Shown: positions 1 through 8,856 of the stretch, piece by piece | Layout of the letters: every line of letters starts with the position of its first letter | Position numbering within the stretch: position 1 is the stretch's first letter | Source of the DNA: Nitrobium sp046350935 | GTDB taxonomy: Bacteria; Nitrospirota; Thermodesulfovibrionia; Thermodesulfovibrionales; Dissulfurispiraceae | Reading direction: 5' to 3' | Length of the DNA: 64,000 bases | NCBI GenBank assembly: GCA_046350935.1 | Contig: JAXLZK010000014.1 | Coordinates: 1-64,000 of the forward strand | Notes under the pieces: generated by a model | Databases searched by the model: none | Told to the model about the DNA's origin: nothing | What the model saw: only the letters and a program-made list of their open reading frames with translations | Position numbers and translations under genes: made by a program

Positions 1-978
1 CGCCTGTACGATGTCCTCTTTCGAAACCCGGTAGCTGACCCCCGCGGCGCGCACCACGTTCTCTTCGAGCATGGTGGAGCCGAAGTCGTTGGCCCCGAAA
101 CGGAGGGCGACCTGGGCCGTTTTCAGGCCCTGCGTCACCCACGACGCCTGAATATTCCGTATGTTGTCGAGGTAAAGACGCGCGAGGGCGAGCACCCGCA
201 GGTACTCCACGGCAGTCGCGGGCCTGACCTCCGCTGTTCTCCCTATCTCCGTATTCCCCGGCTGGAAGGTCCAGGGGATGAAAGCGGTGAAGCCCCCTGT
301 CCTGTCCTGCAGCGACCGGAGTACGTCGAAATGCTCGATGATATCCTCGGGGCTCTCGACGCTGCCGAACATCATGGTGGCTGTCGTCCGCATGCCGATG
401 CCGTGGGCCTCCTCCATCACCTTCAGCCAGAGGGAGGAGTTTATTTTTTTCGGGCTCAGCACCTCGCGCACCCTGTCGGAGAGGATCTCGGCCCCGCCGC
501 CGGGAATGGAGTCGAGGCCGGCCTGCCGCAGGAGGGTCAGCGTCTCCTTCAGGGTGAGGCCGTGCCTGTTTGCCAGGGAGAAGATTTCCGGGGGGGAGAA
601 GCCGTGTACGGTGAGGGAGAACCTCTCCTTGATCGCCCGCAGGAGGGAAAGATAGTACTCCATGTCCAGGTCGGGGTGGAGGCCGCCCTGGAGGAGAATC
701 TGGGTGCCGCCTTGTTCGAGGGTCTCCCCGATCTTCCGGAATATCTCCTCGTTGGACAGGACGTAGGCTTCCGGGGACCCCGGCTCCCGGTAAAAGGCGC
801 AGAAGGTGCACCGGTTGAGGCAGACGTTGGTGTAGTTGATGTTCCGGTCGACGACGAAGGTGACCGTTCCCTCCGGGTGCATTTCCGCCCGGAGCCGGTC
901 GGCCTGTTCGCCGAGGTCGAGCAGGTCGGCGGAGCGCAATAGTTCGAGGGCGGTTTTCCTGTCTATTCTGTCCGTCAC
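1..978 (-). CDS. mqnC: Cyclic dehypoxanthinyl futalosine synthase (radical SAM), 3' end outside window
   Basis: MqnC closes the ring of dehypoxanthine futalosine in the futalosine route to menaquinone. The 326 visible residues carry the radical-SAM triad Cys53-x3-Cys57-x2-Cys60 (CLNRCTFC), a GGLHPDL segment and an IPGGGAEI segment typical of the MqnC/MqnE group. The start is GTG at 978; it overlaps the TGA of mqnE as GTGA, so the two are translationally coupled. The gene runs off the left edge, so its C-terminus is not seen. It is assigned as MqnC rather than MqnE because the adjacent gene is the better MqnE match, and the pair commonly occurs together. Confidence in the family is high. Confidence 0.93.
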   Translation of the reverse strand, partial: MTDRIDRKTALELLRSADLLDLGEQADRLRAEMHPEGTVTFVVDRNINYTNVCLNRCTFCAFYREPGSPEAYVLSNEEIFRKIGETLEQGGTQILLQGGLHPDLDMEYYLSLLRAIKERFSLTVHGFSPPEIFSLANRHGLTLKETLTLLRQAGLDSIPGGGAEILSDRVREVLSPKKINSSLWLKVMEEAHGIGMRTTATMMFGSVESPEDIIEHFDVLRSLQDRTGGFTAFIPWTFQPGNTEIGRTAEVRPATAVEYLRVLALARLYLDNIRNIQASWVTQGLKTAQVALRFGANDFGSTMLEENVVRAAGVSYRVSKEDIVQA

Positions 979-2063
979 TGTCCGGCCTCGTAGACCCGCA
1001 GGTGGCGGTAGAACGCATCGCGCTCCACCGGGATCTTTCCCGCCTTTCCGAGGAGGTACACGAGCTCGTCCCGCGTCATCCCCTCCCCGGTCATCGCGCC
1101 CGCGGAGTGAGTGATCCTCTCTTCGACGACCGTCCCGTCGATATCGTCGGCGCCGAAGAGCAGCGCGACCTGGGATATCTTCTCCCCGAGCATGATCCAG
1201 TAGGCCTTGATGTGGTCGACGTTGTCGAGCACCAGCCTGCTCACCGCAATGGTCTTCAGGTCGTCGATCCCCGACGAGTAGAAGCCCCCCATGGCGGTGT
1301 TTTTCGGGTGGTAGGCGAGGGGGATGAAGGCCTGGAACCCCCCTGTCCTGTCCTGCAGATCTCTCAGCTTCAGGAGATGCTCCACCCTCTCTTCGACCGT
1401 TTCCAGATGGCCGTACAGCATGGTGGCGTTCGTCTTTATCCCCGTGCGGTGCGCCGCCTCCATCACCTCCAGCCAGCGGGAGCCCGGGATTTTTTCTGGG
1501 CAGAGGGTGTTCCTGACTCTCTCCGCGAAGATCTCCGCCCCTCCCCCCGGCATGAGGTCGAGGCCGCTCCGCTTCAACGCCGCCAGGACCTCCGCCGCGT
1601 CCTTGCCGCTTATTTTTGCCATATGGTCGATTTCGACCGCGGTAAAAGCCTTGATGGCGAGAGAGGGGAAGCGTTCCCGTATGGCGGCGACCATGTCCAG
1701 ATACTGCGAGAAGGGCCAGTCGGGGTGGAGCCCCCCCACGATATGCACTTCGGAGAGACGGTCTCCCCCGGAACGGTGCTCGTCCTCCAGCTTGCGCAGC
1801 ATCTCCCCGATGGTGAGCTCGTAGGCCCCCTCCTCTCCCCGGGAGCGGCTGAAAGCGCAGAAGGCGCACCGGTTGACGCAGATATTGGTCGGATTGATAT
1901 GGCGGTTCGCGACGAAGTACGCGTAGTTCCCGTTCTTCTGGTGAGCGGCGAGGGAGGCGAGCCTGCCGAGGCCGAACAGGTCTTCACTCCTGAACAGCGC
2001 GACCGCCTCCTCACCGGAGAGTCTCTTTCCGGCAAGGACTTTCTTCCTGAGGGCATCGAGCAT
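975..2063 (-). CDS. mqnE: Aminofutalosine synthase (radical SAM)
   Basis: MqnE makes aminofutalosine from S-adenosylmethionine and 3-[(1-carboxyvinyl)oxy]benzoate, an early step of futalosine-dependent menaquinone synthesis. The 362-aa protein has the radical-SAM cysteines 62, 66 and 69 (CVNRCAFC), then GGLHPDW and MPGGGAEIF segments. I chose ATG 2063 because homologues start near MLDALRKK; a TTG at 2081 would add six residues. A perfect TATAAT lies six bases before the ATG with no room for a normal leader, so the message may be leaderless. It is divergent from uvrA and overlaps mqnC downstream. Menaquinone is the expected electron carrier for anaerobic respiration here. Confidence 0.93.
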   Translation of the reverse strand: MLDALRKKVLAGKRLSGEEAVALFRSEDLFGLGRLASLAAHQKNGNYAYFVANRHINPTNICVNRCAFCAFSRSRGEEGAYELTIGEMLRKLEDEHRSGGDRLSEVHIVGGLHPDWPFSQYLDMVAAIRERFPSLAIKAFTAVEIDHMAKISGKDAAEVLAALKRSGLDLMPGGGAEIFAERVRNTLCPEKIPGSRWLEVMEAAHRTGIKTNATMLYGHLETVEERVEHLLKLRDLQDRTGGFQAFIPLAYHPKNTAMGGFYSSGIDDLKTIAVSRLVLDNVDHIKAYWIMLGEKISQVALLFGADDIDGTVVEERITHSAGAMTGEGMTRDELVYLLGKAGKIPVERDAFYRHLRVYEAGQ

Positions 2064-2254
2064 CCTTTCATTATAAAACAAACGGGAGAGGCGTTTCCTG
2101 CGCGCCGCACGTCCTCCGGCAGGGGGCGAGGGAGTTCCTCCTCTTCCTGTTTCCCCCCTGCCTTTCCCTCTGCCTGTCTTTGTCTTTGTTTGCCCCTGTC
2201 TCTCGTGCGGTGTCTCTGTTTTTTCGCCTCCTCCGAAAATGTTACACTATAGGG

Positions 2255-5044
2255 ATGTCTCACCGTGATTTGATCATAGAGGGCGCCAAGCAGAACAACC
2301 TCAAGGATGTCACTCTGCGCCTGCCCCACGACCGGGTTATTGCGGTGACGGGGGTCTCGGGATCGGGCAAGTCGTCTCTCGCCTTCGATACCATATTCGC
2401 CGAAGGACAGTGGCGCTTCATCGAATCTCTCTCCACCTATGCGCGTCTTTTCCTCGAAAAGCTCGACAGGCCCGATGTGGAGGCGATCCGCAATATACGG
2501 CCCGCCATCGCGCTCGAACAGAAGAACCCCGTAAAAGGGTCGCGTTCCACCGTGGGCACCCTCACCGAGCTGTACGACCTGTTCAGGGTGCTCTACTCGC
2601 GCATTGCCTCCCCTTCATGCCCCCTCTGCGGGAAGGAAGTGAGGAACTGGGACCCCTCGCAGATCATCTCCGAACTTCTCGACCGGTACCACGAACGGAA
2701 GGCGGTCATCCTCTTCGAGACCGGGGAGTCGGTGGAATCCCTGCGGCAGAGGGGCTTTCATCGCCTCTGGCACGGCGGAGAGACCGTCGACATGGCGGAC
2801 CTGTCCGCCGCTCCTTCCGGAAAGATCGAGGTGGTCCTCGACCGGCTCGTGATACGGAATGAGCTGCGGCTTTCCGACTCGATCGAGACGGCCTGGAGGG
2901 AAGGCAAGGAAAACGTCAAGGTCGTCGTCTTCGAGGAGGCGGGGCCCGGAGAGGGCGGGGCCGGCGGTCCCGGACGCCTCATCCTGCGGTTTTCCTCGCG
3001 GAATGCCTGCGACTACTGCGCCGTTTCCCTGCCGGAGCCGACCCCGATCCTCTTCTCGTTCAACCACCCGGTATGCGCCTGTCCCGAGTGCAAGGGGTTC
3101 GGGAACGTCCTGATCTACGATGAGGAGCTTATCGTACCGGACAAGACGCTCCCTCTTGCGAAGGGGGCCGTCGAGCTGTGGGAGAAGCCCGGCTACCGGT
3201 GGTGGAAGGACCAGATGCTCAAGGGGGCCAAAAAGACGGGGATCGATGTGACGAAGCCCTATGAGGCGCTGGCGGAGCACGAGAGGACGGCGCTCTTCAA
3301 GGGGAACGAGCACTTCTACGGCATCGACGACTTCTTCGAGGAGATGGAGGGCAAGAGGTACAAGCTCCATGTGCGGGTGCTCCTCAGCAGGTACCGGAGC
3401 CCGGTGACCTGTCCGAAGTGCGGGGGCAAGAGGTTGTGCAGCGACGCCCTTGCCTACTCAATCGACGGCGTGGACATCGCCGGACTGACGGACATGCCGG
3501 TGACGAAGCTTCTGCAGTGGTTCGAGGCCCTCCCGCTATCGTCCCTGCAGAGGGACATCGCGAAGGAGGCGCTGCAGCAGATCCTGATGAAGCTCCGGTT
3601 CCTCGAGAGGGTCGGCCTCGGCTATCTCACCCTGAACAGGCAGGCGAAGACCCTGTCGGGGGGGGAGTACCAGCGGGTCAACCTCTCCAACCAGCTCGCC
3701 TCGGCCCTTACGGGGACCCTCTATGTCCTCGACGAGCCCACGATCGGGCTGCATCCCCGCGATACGCGGCGCATTGCGGAGATCATGCGGGAGCTGTCCT
3801 CCCACGGAAACACGATCGTCGTGGTGGAGCATGACAAGGATATCATCTCTTCGAGCGACTGGGTGGTGGAGCTCGGCCCCTACGGCGGATACCAGGGGGG
3901 CGAAGTGATCTTTTCGGGCCCCATGGACGAATTCCTGCAGTCGGATACGCTGACCGCACGGTATATAAAGGGCGGCGCCAACGGGAACCCCGCCGCGGAG
4001 CCGAAGAAGAAGCTTCCGGGCTCCCGCGCCCTGGGCTCCGGGATCTCTTTTCTTACCCTGCAGCGCGCCTCGGGGAACAACCTGAAGAACGTCACTCTCC
4101 GGGTCCCCCTCCAGACGCTGACGGTCGTCTCGGGGGTTTCGGGCTCGGGGAAGAGCAGCCTCATCGTGGAGACGCTCTACAACGCCCTGGCGCGCCATTT
4201 CAGGATAGAGCCGGAGCAGCCCCTTCCCCACAAGGGCTTGAGCGGCCTGGAGAAGGTAAAAGGGGTCCGGCTCATCGACCAGAGCCCGATCGGGAAGACG
4301 CCCCGTTCCAACCCCCTGACCTATCTCAAGATCTTCGACTCGGTCCGGAAGCTCTTTTCCCAACAGACGGAAGCGAAGATCTACGGGTACACCCCGGGGT
4401 TCTTTTCCTTCAATATCCCGGGAGGGAGATGCGAGACCTGCAAGGGCGAAGGCTTCCAGAAGATGGAGATGTACTTTTTCGAGGATGTTTTCGTGCGGTG
4501 CGAGGACTGCAAGGGGAGGCGGTACAAGCACGAAGCCTTGCGGGTTACGTATCGGGGAAAGAGCATCAGCGACGTCCTGGACATGACCGTGGACGATGCC
4601 TTCGAGTTCTTCTTCGATACTGCCGAGATCCGCTCCCGGCTGAAGCTGATGCAGGAGATCGGGCTCGGCTACCTGCGGCTCGGGCAGTCCGCCACCACCC
4701 TCTCCGGGGGAGAGGCCCAGAGGATGAAGATCTGCGCAGAACTGTCGGTGAACGCCCGGCCCCATGCGCGGGGCGTGCTGTATATCCTCGACGAGCCCAC
4801 CGTGGGTCTCCACTACAACGACGTCATGCTGTTCATGCGGATCATCAGGAAGCTGGTGGATTCCGGGAATACCGTGGTGATCATCGAGCATAATCTCGAC
4901 GTGATCGGGCAGGCGGACTGGGTGATCGACCTCGGGCCGGAGGGCGGTGACAAAGGAGGGAAGATCATCTTCGAGGGGACTCCGGAGGCGTTGAAGGACG
5001 CCCCCGGTTCGCATACCGGGAAGTACCTGAAAAAGGCGGGCTGA
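2255..5044 (+). CDS. uvrA: UvrABC system protein A (excinuclease ATPase)
   Basis: UvrA is the damage-sensing ABC ATPase of nucleotide excision repair and loads UvrB. The 929-aa protein has two ATPase halves: Walker A GVSGSGKSS at about 33 and again near 627, signatures LSGGEYQR (about 467) and LSGGEAQR (about 816), and Walker B LDEPTIGLH and LDEPTVGLH. CxxC zinc-finger pairs are at about 122, 252, 274, 386, 726 and 749. The N-terminal region reads GQWRFIESLSTYARLFLEKL where housekeeping UvrA usually has GQRRYVESLSAYARQFL, so this may be a lineage-specific form or a paralogue. Start ATG 2255 matches the family; the longer upstream reading frame is not supported. Confidence 0.93.
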   Translation: MSHRDLIIEGAKQNNLKDVTLRLPHDRVIAVTGVSGSGKSSLAFDTIFAEGQWRFIESLSTYARLFLEKLDRPDVEAIRNIRPAIALEQKNPVKGSRSTVGTLTELYDLFRVLYSRIASPSCPLCGKEVRNWDPSQIISELLDRYHERKAVILFETGESVESLRQRGFHRLWHGGETVDMADLSAAPSGKIEVVLDRLVIRNELRLSDSIETAWREGKENVKVVVFEEAGPGEGGAGGPGRLILRFSSRNACDYCAVSLPEPTPILFSFNHPVCACPECKGFGNVLIYDEELIVPDKTLPLAKGAVELWEKPGYRWWKDQMLKGAKKTGIDVTKPYEALAEHERTALFKGNEHFYGIDDFFEEMEGKRYKLHVRVLLSRYRSPVTCPKCGGKRLCSDALAYSIDGVDIAGLTDMPVTKLLQWFEALPLSSLQRDIAKEALQQILMKLRFLERVGLGYLTLNRQAKTLSGGEYQRVNLSNQLASALTGTLYVLDEPTIGLHPRDTRRIAEIMRELSSHGNTIVVVEHDKDIISSSDWVVELGPYGGYQGGEVIFSGPMDEFLQSDTLTARYIKGGANGNPAAEPKKKLPGSRALGSGISFLTLQRASGNNLKNVTLRVPLQTLTVVSGVSGSGKSSLIVETLYNALARHFRIEPEQPLPHKGLSGLEKVKGVRLIDQSPIGKTPRSNPLTYLKIFDSVRKLFSQQTEAKIYGYTPGFFSFNIPGGRCETCKGEGFQKMEMYFFEDVFVRCEDCKGRRYKHEALRVTYRGKSISDVLDMTVDDAFEFFFDTAEIRSRLKLMQEIGLGYLRLGQSATTLSGGEAQRMKICAELSVNARPHARGVLYILDEPTVGLHYNDVMLFMRIIRKLVDSGNTVVIIEHNLDVIGQADWVIDLGPEGGDKGGKIIFEGTPEALKDAPGSHTGKYLKKAG

Positions 5045-5117
5045 TGCCCCGCGGGCCTCTCTCCTGCGTCCTGCGCCGTGCAGGCATTCTGTACAGGGCG
5101 CCCCTTTCAGACCCCCT

Positions 5118-6284
5118 ATGAAAACGGATGTCCTCATCATCGGCGCGGGCGCCGCAGGCTTGATGTGCGCCCTGACCGCGGGCAGGCGGGGCCGCTCGGT
5201 CCTTGTGCTGGACCATGGAGGGAAGACGGGGCGGAAGATCCACGTTTCCGGGGGAGGACGGTGCAATTTCACGAACCTCTCGGTGCGGCCCGAGAATTAC
5301 CTGTCCCGCAATCCGCGCTTCTGCATGTCGGCCCTGTCGCGGTTCACCCCGCAGGATATCGTGGGAATGCTGGAGGAGCACGGCATAGAGTATTACGAGA
5401 AAGAGAAGGGACAGCTTTTCTGCAGGAGGAGCTCCGCGGAGGTGGTGCGGATGCTCGGGGAGGAATGCCGGGCGTCCGGTGTGAAAATAGTCCTCGGGTG
5501 CAGGGTCGGAGAGATCGGGAAAGAGGGTCTCTTTACCGTGGAGACCTCTGCCGGCGTTTTTGAGGCGGAGTCCCTCGTGCTCGCCACGGGAGGGCTCTCC
5601 CATCCCGAGCTGGGGGCTTCGGACCGGGGGCTCCGTATCGCCCGGCAGTTCGGCCTGGGGATCGTTCCCCCCTGCCCCGCCCTCGTCCCTCTCCTCTTCA
5701 CCCAGGGGGACCGTGACCTTTTCGGGGAGTTGAGCGGCATCTCGCTGGACGCGGAGGTCCGGTGCGGGGGCAAGGGCTTCCGGGGGGCTGTCCTGTTCAC
5801 CCACAGGGGCCTGAGCGGTCCGGCGCTGCTTCAGGCGTCCTGCTATTGGAGCAGCGGAGAGGCCCTCGACATCGACCTGCTCCCGGGGAGGGACGCTTTC
5901 GGGCTCCTCAGGGAAAACAGGCAGAGCAGGAGGGAGCTGCGCAGTCTGCTCGGCGACTTTCTGCCGAAGCGCTTTGCGCAGCGGTGGACAGAGGCGCACC
6001 GCATCACGAAGCCGGTCTGTCAGTGCTCCGACAGGGAGGTGCGGGAGATCGCACGGCTGCTGCACCATTGGGAAATAAGACCGGAGGGCACGGAGGGCTT
6101 TTCGTCCGCCGAAGCGACCCTCGGGGGGATCGACACGGACGAGCTTTCGTCGAAGACCATGGAGGCGAGGAAGGTGCCGGGACTATACTGCGTCGGCGAG
6201 GTCGTCGACGTCACCGGACAGTTGGGCGGCTATAACCTCCACTGGGCCTGGGCGTCGGGACATGCGGCGGGCCTGTATGCATAA
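5118..6284 (+). CDS. BaiN/HI0933-family NAD(P)/FAD-dependent flavoprotein
   Basis: This is a two-dinucleotide-binding flavoprotein of the HI0933/YhiN/BaiN group; the substrate is unknown for most members. The dinucleotide-binding glycines GAGAAG lie at residues 9-14, the family hallmark SGGGRCNFTN at about 44-53, and the C-terminal FAD-closing segment GEVVDVTGQLGGYNLHWAW near 360-378. At 388 aa it is of usual length. It follows uvrA after 73 nt and its stop overlaps the nominal start of maf, so it is probably co-transcribed with maf. The reductase activity seen for BaiN should not be assumed here. Confidence 0.88.
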   Translation: MKTDVLIIGAGAAGLMCALTAGRRGRSVLVLDHGGKTGRKIHVSGGGRCNFTNLSVRPENYLSRNPRFCMSALSRFTPQDIVGMLEEHGIEYYEKEKGQLFCRRSSAEVVRMLGEECRASGVKIVLGCRVGEIGKEGLFTVETSAGVFEAESLVLATGGLSHPELGASDRGLRIARQFGLGIVPPCPALVPLLFTQGDRDLFGELSGISLDAEVRCGGKGFRGAVLFTHRGLSGPALLQASCYWSSGEALDIDLLPGRDAFGLLRENRQSRRELRSLLGDFLPKRFAQRWTEAHRITKPVCQCSDREVREIARLLHHWEIRPEGTEGFSSAEATLGGIDTDELSSKTMEARKVPGLYCVGEVVDVTGQLGGYNLHWAWASGHAAGLYA

Positions 6285-6999
6285 ACGGGAAGCGGCCGGC
6301 AGGGAGCGCAATCCCGGCCGGAGGACCGTGCGCGCCGTTGCAGGCGCGGAGCGGCTTGCGGGGAGGATTGTGCTCGCTTCGGCGTCCCCGAGGAGAAAGG
6401 AGATCCTGGAAAAAGCCGGGCTGCGCTTTACGGTGGACGCCGGGGAGTACGAGGAAGACATGGGGCTGCGCCTGCCCCCGCACCGGCTTGCACGGCGCCT
6501 CTCGGGGGAAAAGGCGGACGCGGTCGCTCCGCGCCACCGGGACGCGCTGATTATCGCCGCGGACACCTTCATCGTCTTCAGGAAAAGGCTGCTCGGGAAG
6601 CCGCACACTGAAGAGGCGGCGCGGGAGATGCTCTCCGCCCTGAGCGGACAGACCCACTCGGTCGTCACCGGGTTTACCCTGCTCGACACCGCCTCGCAGA
6701 AAAGGGTGTCCGGATCGGTGGAGACGAGGGTCTCGTTCAAGAGGCTGAGCAGGGAGGAAATCGAAGCGTATGTCGCCTCGAAGGAGCCGCTGGACAAGGC
6801 GGGCGCCTATGCGATTCAGGGGCTGGGGGCGGTGCTGGTGAGGAAGATAGAGGGCGACTATTTCAATGTAATGGGGCTGCCGTTGAGCGCCGTGGCTGAC
6901 GCCATGAAGAAATTCGGGATACGCATTCTGCAGGATTCCGCGGGCTTCCGTGCATCCGGGGCAAAGAAGGGACCATCAGAAAAAACAGGCTTTCGATAG
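6277..6999 (+). CDS. maf: Maf-family nucleoside triphosphate pyrophosphatase
   Basis: Maf proteins hydrolyse non-canonical or pyrimidine nucleoside triphosphates (dTTP/UTP type) to monophosphates. The hallmark LASASPRRKEIL and the later AADTFI, GKP, SVVTGF, DKAGAYAIQG and GDYFNVMGLP segments are all present. From ATG 6277 the protein is 240 aa, but the first 30 residues are not family-like. GTG 6370, three bases after GGGAGG, would give the usual MLASASPRR start, and GTG 6328 is another option, so the N-terminus is uncertain. It overlaps the preceding flavoprotein by 8 nt in the annotated form. Confidence 0.88.
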   Translation: MHKREAAGRERNPGRRTVRAVAGAERLAGRIVLASASPRRKEILEKAGLRFTVDAGEYEEDMGLRLPPHRLARRLSGEKADAVAPRHRDALIIAADTFIVFRKRLLGKPHTEEAAREMLSALSGQTHSVVTGFTLLDTASQKRVSGSVETRVSFKRLSREEIEAYVASKEPLDKAGAYAIQGLGAVLVRKIEGDYFNVMGLPLSAVADAMKKFGIRILQDSAGFRASGAKKGPSEKTGFR

Positions 7000-7009
7000 A
7001 AGGAGCGGC

Positions 7010-7438
7010 ATGGAGAAGAAGCTTTCAGCGGGCGAAGAGGTAAGTTCCTATTGTACGCGGTGTAAACTCGACCTGACGCATATCATTATCGCCATGGTAG
7101 GACAGAGGATCGTCAAGGTCCAGTGCAGGACCTGCGGCAGCATACACAGCTACCGGAGCAGGGAGACGGTGGGGAGAACGGCAGCGGCCGGGGAGCGGCG
7201 GTCCGGGGCCGTCCGGAAGAGTCAGGAGCCCGTCAGAACGGTGATCGACAGATGGGAGGCGGGCATGGCGAAGGCGGAGGGCCGTGAGACCCCCTACGAT
7301 ATGGGGCGGACCTACAAAGAGGGCGATATCATTGCGCACCCTTTTTTCGGGAAGGGCATTGTGCTCAGGACGCACTACCGGAAATGCGACGTGCTTTTCA
7401 GGGACAAGGAGAGGACCCTCGCTGCGGCGAATGCCTGA
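7010..7438 (+). CDS. Zinc-ribbon protein of unknown function
   Basis: A 142-aa soluble protein with two CxxC knuckles, Cys15/Cys18 and Cys39/Cys42, which should bind one zinc. A charged, low-complexity linker follows. The C-terminal segment (about 100-140; GDIIAHPFFGKGIVL) resembles the small beta-barrel that ends UvrD/TRCF-like or CarD-like proteins and often contacts nucleic acid or polymerase. Start ATG 7010 has AAGGAG just upstream. It is the last gene of the uvrA-flavoprotein-maf run and faces the cold-shock gene, with a shared hairpin between. The name and cellular role are not known; DNA or RNA contact is inference. Confidence 0.75.
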   Translation: MEKKLSAGEEVSSYCTRCKLDLTHIIIAMVGQRIVKVQCRTCGSIHSYRSRETVGRTAAAGERRSGAVRKSQEPVRTVIDRWEAGMAKAEGRETPYDMGRTYKEGDIIAHPFFGKGIVLRTHYRKCDVLFRDKERTLAAANA

Positions 7439-7454
7439 GAGGGTCCGGGCGGGC

Positions 7455-7487
7455 GAAAAAAATCCCCCTGCTGAGCAGCAGGGGGAT
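7455..7487 (-). terminator. Rho-independent terminator of the cold-shock gene
   Basis: An 11-bp perfect stem (7462-7472 with 7477-7487, ATCCCCCTGCT) with a four-base loop. On the minus strand it is followed by seven U residues (7461-7455). It lies between two convergent genes and probably also slows transcripts from the plus side. Confidence 0.88.
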
Positions 7488-7508
7488 CCGTATCAGTCGA
7501 TCGATCAA

Positions 7509-7709
7509 TTATGATTTCATCACATTGAGCGCCTTGGGGCCTTTCGGACCGCTTTCGACTTCAAAGGTAACCGAATCGCCCTCGGCAAGGGATTTAAACC
7601 CGTTGCTCTGGATGGAAGAATAGTGGACAAAGACATCGCTGCCGTCTTCGCTCGTAATGAAACCGAAGCCTTTCGCGTCGTTGAACCACTTTACCGTTCC
7701 TTTCGCCAT
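7509..7709 (-). CDS. Cold-shock protein (CspA family)
   Basis: A 66-aa single-domain RNA chaperone that binds single-stranded RNA and DNA. The two RNP motifs are visible as KGFGFIT and VFVHYSSI, after the usual MAKGTVKWFN start. The Shine-Dalgarno is strong (AAGGAGGG). The next minus-strand gene upstream ends 150 nt away, leaving a long 5' leader with two possible stem-loops (7771-7793 and 7835-7858); cold-shock messages often carry structured leaders. A terminator follows immediately. Confidence 0.95.
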   Translation of the reverse strand: MAKGTVKWFNDAKGFGFITSEDGSDVFVHYSSIQSNGFKSLAEGDSVTFEVESGPKGPKALNVMKS

Positions 7710-7770
7710 CCTTTTTTTCCCTCCTTACTATAGATAGACTAAAGTTCCAGAAGCACGAGAACTAAAGAAG

Positions 7771-7858
7771 CCACAAAGCAAAAGTCTTTGTGGCCCTTTA
7801 CGGTCAAAAACTTCTGTCACTTCGAGAGAAAGGATGACATTTTTCAGAATGAATGTCA
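7771..7858 (-). promoter_or_regulatory. Possible promoter and structured leader of the cold-shock gene
   Basis: On the minus strand a perfect -35 hexamer TTGACA (7858-7853 side) lies inside an inverted repeat, TGACATT at 7835-7841 with AATGTCA at 7852-7858. A second hairpin (CCACAAAG with CTTTGTGG, 7771-7793) lies in the leader. The -10 at 17 bp spacing is weak (CATCCT). The repeats could serve as operator, thermosensor or weak terminator of the upstream methyltransferase; the sequence does not decide. Confidence 0.4.
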
Positions 7859-7859
7859 A

Positions 7860-8852
7860 CTATTTTTTTAAGCGGCCCCTTTGAGGGGAGGACGCGGCAG
7901 TACGGGCCTGCACCAGCACCGTATCCTCCAAGAGGGTCTCCCGGGCGTCCTTGAAGCCCGCCCGGGCGAGCCACCTCTTCATTTCGGACGGGGCGTAGCA
8001 TCTCCCCCCTTCCGTATTCACCAGCATATTCACCGAAAAAAGAGCGCTCTGCGGGGGAGATGTCCTTTTCGGGTCCAGGAAGAACTCCTGGATGGCGACC
8101 CTGCCTCCGGGCTGCAGCGCCTCCCTGCACTTCTGGAGGGTCCGGAGGTTCTCTTCGGGGGAAAAGGCGTGGAATATCTGGCTGATGAGGATGAGGTCGT
8201 ACCCGTCTCCGAGTCCGTCCTCCAGAAGATCGCCCTGACGGTACCCGATGCCCTTGACCCCAGACTTTCTGACGAAGCCCTTTGCGATCCTGACGGTGTC
8301 GGGCAGGTCGAAAAGGGTGACGGAAACTCCCCTCCTCGCCATCTCTATCGAGTAGGTGCCGGGTCCTCCGCCGAGGTCGAGCGCCTTCCGGACGCCCGCC
8401 AACCCGACCGCCCGCATCACCTCCGCCGCCTTCAGCGAGGCGAGATTGTGCATGCCGCGGATGAAGGCGTCATGGTCGAACGGCACGGCCCTGTCGGGTC
8501 TGCCTGTCCTGACCACCTCGTCCAGCCCCGACCAGCTCTTCCATAGGCCGTCGGCATGCCGGAGGATGTCTCCCTGGTAAAGGGGGCTGCCGGTGACGAG
8601 GAGGGAGGCGGCGAGCGGGGTATTCAGGTAGGTGCCGGCGGACTTCTTCAGGAGGCCGAGCCCGGTCACCGCGTCCAGGAGGATTTCCGTTGCGCGGGGG
8701 TCCGTCCGCAGCTTCTTCGCCAGTTCCGCCGCGGTGCGCGGGGCGGCAAGGAAATCGAAGATGCGGTAGTTATTGGCGGTGAGCAGCACCCGCGAGGACC
8801 AGAACCCTCCCCATATTTTTCTCAGCTCCTTTGCCTCCCTTGTCCCCGGCAT
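7860..8852 (-). CDS. SAM-dependent O-methyltransferase (Methyltransf_2 / BchU-like family)
   Basis: A 330-aa class I methyltransferase. Residues 15-100 form a winged-helix dimerisation domain (FWSSRVLLTANNYRIFDFLA, then AAELAKKLRTDPRATEILLD). The SAM-binding glycine loop is LDLGGGPGTYS at 159-168, followed by an acidic FDLPD strand and a GDLLEDGLGDGYDLI strand. This architecture belongs to small-molecule O-methyltransferases. The substrate cannot be told: no quinone, bacteriochlorophyll or antibiotic genes are beside it. The start lies 4 nt downstream of the cyclophilin stop, so the two form one minus-strand transcription unit. Confidence 0.85.
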   Translation of the reverse strand: MPGTREAKELRKIWGGFWSSRVLLTANNYRIFDFLAAPRTAAELAKKLRTDPRATEILLDAVTGLGLLKKSAGTYLNTPLAASLLVTGSPLYQGDILRHADGLWKSWSGLDEVVRTGRPDRAVPFDHDAFIRGMHNLASLKAAEVMRAVGLAGVRKALDLGGGPGTYSIEMARRGVSVTLFDLPDTVRIAKGFVRKSGVKGIGYRQGDLLEDGLGDGYDLILISQIFHAFSPEENLRTLQKCREALQPGGRVAIQEFFLDPKRTSPPQSALFSVNMLVNTEGGRCYAPSEMKRWLARAGFKDARETLLEDTVLVQARTAASSPQRGRLKK

Positions 8853-8856
8853 TGCG

